This document shows positions 59,236 to 64,000 of a DNA stretch of 64,000 nt, piece by piece. Within the stretch, counting starts at the first letter, position 1. Each line of letters starts with the position of its first letter. Source of the DNA: Tetracentron sinense (Eukaryota; Streptophyta; Magnoliopsida; Trochodendrales; Trochodendraceae); assembly GCA_015143295.1 (NCBI GenBank), contig CM026557.1:30041760-30105759 (forward strand), written 5' to 3'. Both the position numbers and the translations under genes were made by a program. Below the pieces are notes generated by a model that was not told where the DNA came from, made no database searches, and worked only from the letters and a program-made list of their open reading frames with translations.

Positions 59236-60634
59236 TTTTGCAGAAATTTCAGTAAGGGTATTATGGTCTTTTGGTCGGTTCACTCTTACCTTAAGAGTTT
59301 AACCCGAGCCTTTAGGGCTCATTCTCAACACTTAGAGGATTTGGGGGATTAGAAGAGAGGAGAAAGGGTTTCCTAAGCTAGGGTTTTGCTTTTGGAGAAG
59401 AATCAAAGGGGTTTTGAGACCCTAGATCACTTCAAGTCCAGTTTTTCTCTAAGATCATGGCTCAAGCACTCGTGGAGAGCGTTCCCCAAGCTAGGGTAGC
59501 ACCTCACGGTCGTTTTTGGAAGGGGTTTCTTCCTCATTTCTTCAAGGTCGGTACTTCTTACTACCCTCCTAGTTATAGTTCCTCTTTTCCCTTTATTTCT
59601 TTTGATTTTCTTTCATTTACACATGTGCTATGAGATGGATGGTTGTGAATGGTGAATGGAGATGGAATGGGCGATTGGATGCCAAGGGTTGTGTTGTGAT
59701 GATTAAAATGGGGAGGGCATTGTATCCATAATAAACACACCTTTATGATTTGAGTAGACTCACCTAGAAAAGCATGATTTAGGTTTAAATAAATAATGAA
59801 TAATGAACACACCATGTTTGATGAAATACCAAGGTGAATAAAATGAGTTGTAAATTAGGAAATGCATGCCTAATAAATTATGAATATTGCTAGGGCCTAT
59901 GATAGTGTGTTTTCTTGCTTTCCCTAAATGATATGAATATTACATTGCTCAATCATTGATGTTATATGTGTTGTGAAATTACCCAAATGTCATATTTAAA
60001 TTTAAATGCAAGTATGTACACGGTTCCCACGAGCACGGCATGCATGACATGATTTATTGAGGTTTTCAAGAACATGGTTAGAGGTGGGACATATCCTACG
60101 ATATGTTTTACCTCGCTTTTCACAAGAAAACAAGAACCAACATTCCACGAGGGGTCTCCCCTCACTCACAAGTGCATATCATGAAGAAGGGCCTCCCTTC
60201 CCTCGCAAGTACATACATATCATGAAGAAGGGTCTCCCTTCCCTCGCAAGTGCATTGCATAAAGAAGGGTCTCCCTTCCCTCTCAAGGCATCTCTCAAGC
60301 GCATCTCACAAGGATATCTCACAAGTGTATCTCACAAGTTACATGATCACAAGCAAGCACGCATGACATGCATGACATGACACGTACGACACGCTCGACA
60401 AGATCAAGTAAGACAAACACGACAAGCTTTCAAGTACGAAAAGATATTTCAAGCCAAGTCAAGTGCACGATGTTTTCAAGAGGTTTTATCGGTTTTCTAC
60501 GAAATACAAGCATGATTATAAATTGTTTTACTTCCTTGTATGATATGAATTGTTTCCATCTAACATATATGAATTGGTCCTGATTTATGTATTGCCATTT
60601 TTATGCTATGACTATTGGTTAATATTTGGTACCT

Positions 60635-60655
60635 GCTGAGTATTCCATGCTCAGC
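60635..60655 (+). other. Conserved LTR hairpin (LTR C)
   Basis: Same stem-loop as at 1163-1183. Confidence 0.7.
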
Positions 60656-61087
60656 CGTACTTCTTATGTCGGCATGTTCTGAGGGAGCTGCTGCTCCATT
60701 TGTGTTTGTGCTCCTGGTCCATGGGTGGAAGAGGAGTACGTCGAGGAGCCTTTGGAGGAACCTCCCATAGAGGGTTATCATTAGGTGGTGTTAGATTCTG
60801 AGTGGATTGGCTGTGGGTGAGCATGAGTGATTATATCCATGTATTTTGGCGGGCAAGTCCGCACTTTCTTTGTTTTGATTTCTTTGTATTAAACTTGGAC
60901 CATGTGTATATACTTAGAGGTTGTTAGACTTCCGCTGTGTTTTATAGTTATGTTTCCGCTGTCATCCTCTATTGTATATGCTCTGTGGGTTTTTGCAGGT
61001 TGATTTGTCAAGCAAGTCATGTAAGCCATGATTAGTCGTCCAAAGTTCACTCTAACTCCTAGGGTGGGTTTTGGGTCGCGACAGAAG

Positions 61088-61099
61088 TGGTATCAAAGC
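61088..61099 (+). other. E2 primer-binding site (Met type, one mismatch)
   Basis: TGGTATCAAAGC four bases after LTR C; the standard site has G at the ninth position. Confidence 0.85.
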
Positions 61100-61428
61100 T
61101 TAGGCTTTAGGTCTCTAGGGTCACTTAGAATCTTATACCACGGCTTGACAAGAGCATATGTTAGGAAACAAGTTAGGAAGGAAGTGAGTCGGGAACGAGT
61201 CTGGTTCCAAGTTTAAGACTAAACTTTAGTCTTAGTCTAAAATGGTTGCTTTAACCAAGTACGGTCCTAGGTACGCCAGAACACTAAGTCTATTATGTAT
61301 ACACCGATGATTATGATGCTATGTATACTAATACTATATAAATAGTACTACTTGAAATTTTGTGGGAATCGAATTAATGCGATAAACTGCGGTTCCAAGT
61401 TAGACTCATGTGGTGCTATTGTTCTCAG

Positions 61429-62594
61429 GACTTTAGTCGTGAGGTGGGGCACACGGGGTCGCGTACCACACACTAGAGCTTCATCTTCTTCTCGGGATGA
61501 GGGTGAGTAGTCGGACCTCTCTCAGGTCTTAGGCTCTATTGCTGAGACTCTCGCCGTACTGGTGGCTCGGCAGACCATACCATCATTAGCGGCACCTACT
61601 CCACCGCCTGCAGCACCAACACATCACACAGCTGAGGTTGAGGCATTTCGGAGACAGAGGCCTCCATCATTCCATGGGAGTATGGACCCTCTTGCCGTGG
61701 AGGCTTGGATCCTCTAGTTGGAGAAGATCTTCACAGTCCTCTCACCCTCAGAGGAAGATAAAGTGGCATGGGCTGTTTTCATGCTAGAGGGGGAGGCACA
61801 CCATTGGTGGTTGTCCGCCTTGAGAACTCGAGAGTTGACCATGCAAGGTCAACCCTGGACTTGGAGCAAGTTCACGGATACCTTTTACAATAAGTATTTC
61901 CCGGTAGGAGCTCGGGAAAAGAAAGAGAAGGAGTTCATCAACCTTGAACAGGGCTCTATGTCGGTGGCTCAGTATGAAGCCAAGTTCTCGAAGCTATCAC
62001 GCTTCACGACACACATGATTGCCACCGAGGCAATGGTGGATAAGGCCTTGTTGGTTGAGACTAACTCGGAGGACATGTCTAAGAAGAGGGAATTGGTGAG
62101 AGGCCAATCTAGTAGTTCAGTACCTCCAGAGAGGCAGGCCCGGACTGGCCCTTATCAGTACACATGGCCAGCACCACCACAGTATGCGTGGCCAGTACCA
62201 CGGTCGTATATGCCTCAGGCACCACGACCTCAGGCTCTTCTGGCCCCATGACTAGTTGCACCTCAGGTAGCGAGGCATGCTCCACTTCCAACCCCTCCGA
62301 CCTACACATATGAGGTCTGTACCTCTTGTGGCCGAATGCACCCGGTAGGAGATTGTCGAAAGGCATCGGGCGGATGTTTTCATTGTGGTCGCCAGGGTCA
62401 CATGATCAGGGATTGCCCAATGAGGCATTTACCAAGCCATTCACAAGGGATTAGGCCCCTAGGTCGTCTAGCAGGATCATACCAGGCGTCCTCCCAGCCT
62501 ACCCGGTCTACACCTCCACCTCGCCAGGTGAACCAGGGGCGAGTATTTGCCTTGACAGAGGGTGATGCACTTGCATCTGATGATGTGGTGCAAG
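61429..62594 (+). pseudogene. E2 gag with a 28-codon in-frame deletion
   Basis: After a TTCTCAG (acceptor-like, 61428) the frame gives SIAETLAVLVARQ, then EGEAHHWWLSALRTRELT, YFPVGAREKKEKEFINLEQG and YEAKFSKLSRF. Where E1 has about 28 residues between EAM and VDKALL (containing KFERGLKAYL), E2 has none, an 84-base clean deletion. The canonical zinc knuckle CFHCGRQGHMIRDC is intact at 62378-62419. Stops at about 61508 and 61715 and one at 62250 break the frame. It ends VVQG at the proposed donor. Confidence 0.9.
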
Positions 62595-62735
62595 GTACGC
62601 GTTTAGAGTTATTCTTTTATCCGTGATTGTTCTGCTATGTCTTATTCCTTGTGTACGTATGTGGCGTGCTGCATATCTATCTACCTATATATATGATGGT
62701 GATGCATGGATTGACTTAGCTAGTTAAAATTTCAG
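62595..62735 (+). other. Putative spliceosomal intron between gag and protease (E2)
   Basis: CAAG|GTACGCG at 62595 and AATTTCAG| at 62735 bound 141 AT-rich bases with a TTGAC branch-like site about 22 nt before the acceptor. Joining gives VVQG then TLLVKE in frame. Unspliced, gag ends ten codons after the donor. Position, phase and donor heptamer match E1 although the intron bodies do not align. Confidence 0.8.
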
Positions 62736-64000
62736 GAACCCTATTAGTCAAAGAATATTTGGCTAAAGTGTTGATTGACACCGGGTCTACTCACTCGTTT
62801 GTCTCACCGAGTTTTTCCCAAGACTTTTCTATAGAGGGGTCAATTGGAACCGGAGTTATTCATTTAGACTCCTCTTAGCAAGACGGTATTGGCAGATAGC
62901 ATTTTTAGAGGCAGTACAGTCCAAGTAGGAGGCCATGAACTGGCAGTCGATCTAATTGTCCTTGGATTCCAGGACTTCGACGTTATCTTGGGAATGGATT
63001 GGTTAGTAGCGCACCACGGACATGTGGCTTGCTTCGAGAAGATGGTACTCTTCAGGCCGGTGGAAGGGAAGCCATTTCACTTTCGAGGGTTGAGAAGTAA
63101 AGATATCGCCCTTTTTGCGGCATTGAGCCTAGCGAACCCCAAGGCAAAGGACTCTTCAACTATTCCGGTCGTGAGTGAATTCCTGGATGTATTTCCAAAG
63201 GAGTTATCAGGGTTACCTCCAGATAGGGAGATTGAGTTTGTGATTGAGCTTGCACTAGGCACAGTTCCTATTTTCCGGGCTCCGTATAAAATGGCCCCTA
63301 TTGAACTCAAGGAGTTGAAGACTCAGTTGGTGGAATTGCAAGGCCTTGGTTTCATTTGACCAAGTGTCTCACCGTGGGGTGGCCCGGTTTTATTCGTCAA
63401 GAAGAAGGATGGCTCGATGCGGATGTGCATCGATTACAGGCAATTGAACAAGGTCACTATGAAGAATAGGTATCCATTGCTTAGGATTGATGACTTGTTG
63501 GATCAGTTAAAGGGGGCGAGATTTTTCTCTAAGATCGATCTTCGGTTCGGCTACCACCAGTTGAAGATCAAGGTGGAAGATGTCCCCAAAACTGCATTCA
63601 AGACTCGATACAGACACCACGAGTTCTTGGTGATGCCATTTGGTCTCACAAATGCGCCAGTAGCTTTTATGGATCTGATGAACCACGTGTTCCGGCCATA
63701 TCTGGATTGATGCGTGATCGTGTTTGTAGATGAAATTTTGATATATTCCCAGACACAGGAAGATCACGTGCGAGACCTTCGCCTTGGTTTGGAAAGGCTG
63801 AGAGAACACAAGCTGTACGCCAAACTTAGCAAGTATGAGTTTTGGTTGGAAGAGGTGGAATTCCTATGCCACGTTGTTTCTGCAGAAGGTATCTCGGTGG
63901 ATCCAAAGAAAATAGAGGTAGTCATGAGTTGGGCGAGGCCCAAGAGTGTCACAGAGATACGCAGTTTTCTTAGGTTGGTAGGCTATTACAGGGGATTCGT
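62736..64000 (+). pseudogene. E2 protease and reverse transcriptase (partial)
   Basis: Protease [13 protein letters not shown] is at 62780-62820, then a stop/frame break near 62876, then [22 protein letters not shown] has [40 protein letters not shown] and [10 protein letters not shown]. The catalytic motif is FVDEI: the second Asp of the usual FVDD is Glu. In-frame stops lie at 63357 and 63708. RT continues past the window edge with YYRGF. Confidence 0.92.

Larger units (their letters stand above)
58522..61083 (+). repeat. LTR C, 5' LTR of element E2
   Basis: 2562 bp, TGTAGAGCTCCGG to GGGTCGCGACA, followed by a Met-type PBS. Its U3 lacks the CGATCG array and has instead AACGT-rich repeats (58770-59235). 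It carries the hairpin at 60635-60655. The last 1.6 kb is nearly the same as 1-1612. Confidence 0.93.
58522..64000 (+). mobile_element. E2: Tekay-type element, 5' half
   Basis: LTR C, PBS, leader, gag, putative intron, protease and RT on the plus strand, cut by the window edge within RT. It is the innermost layer of the nested A, B, C series. TTTCA (58517-58521) is the predicted target-site copy. Coding is decayed, with several stops, so it is older than E1. Confidence 0.9.

Noticed and set aside
58904..59352. Open frames of 66-132 codons on the plus strand
   Set aside because: They span the 26-bp repeat and are repetitive by construction; no start context or domain.

Overview
This window is repeat-rich DNA from a flowering plant nuclear genome. 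I find no host gene, tRNA or rRNA gene, or CRISPR array. Essentially every base belongs to an LTR retrotransposon or an LTR fragment: Ty3/gypsy Tekay/Del-type chromoviruses, one Ogre/Tat-type giant element, an Athila-like element, and two Ty1/copia-type elements. Plant origin follows from these lineages and from their primer-binding sites (initiator Met tRNA, an Arg-type and an Athila-type site). I cannot name the species.

Layout. 1-1612 is the 3' part of a Tekay-type LTR. 1613-5476 is an old Tekay-type pol on the minus strand, split by a 3.1-kb solo LTR (1685-4762, TSD ATTGG). 5477-7237 is a minus-strand LTR cut off by the next insertion. From 7238 to 43799 lies one Ogre/Tat-like element on the minus strand (5' LTR on the right). 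It has an ORF1, gag, protease, RT, two RNase H domains and integrase, all decayed. Three younger elements sit inside it: a solo LTR (9480-11680, TSD ACTTA), a nearly intact Tekay-type element E1 (12519-22804, TSD ATACC) and a gag-only copia-type element (30609-37383). At 43800 its 5' LTR is broken by an Athila-like element, whose own LTR is broken by a copia-type element (43829-53620, TSD AAAAG) with nearly identical LTRs but a ruined interior. From 55065 three Tekay-type LTRs (A, B, C) each interrupt the previous one. The last belongs to element E2, whose gag and pol run off the right edge.

Working logic. E1 is the best-preserved element: LTR, Met PBS, gag with zinc knuckles, protease, RT, RNase H, integrase, C-terminal chromodomain, polypurine tract, LTR. 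Its pol has one single-base frameshift. In both E1 and E2, gag ends in a stop a few codons into what looks like a short spliceosomal intron (135 and 141 bp). Removing it would fuse gag to protease in frame, at the same codon in both elements. If real, unspliced RNA would give Gag and spliced RNA Gag-Pol. This is the most interesting signal in the window.

Other unexplained structure: arrays of short CpG-containing palindromes with a different core in each LTR family; a conserved hairpin with a covarying base pair in the Tekay-type LTRs; and family-specific minisatellites. All sequence comparisons were by eye.
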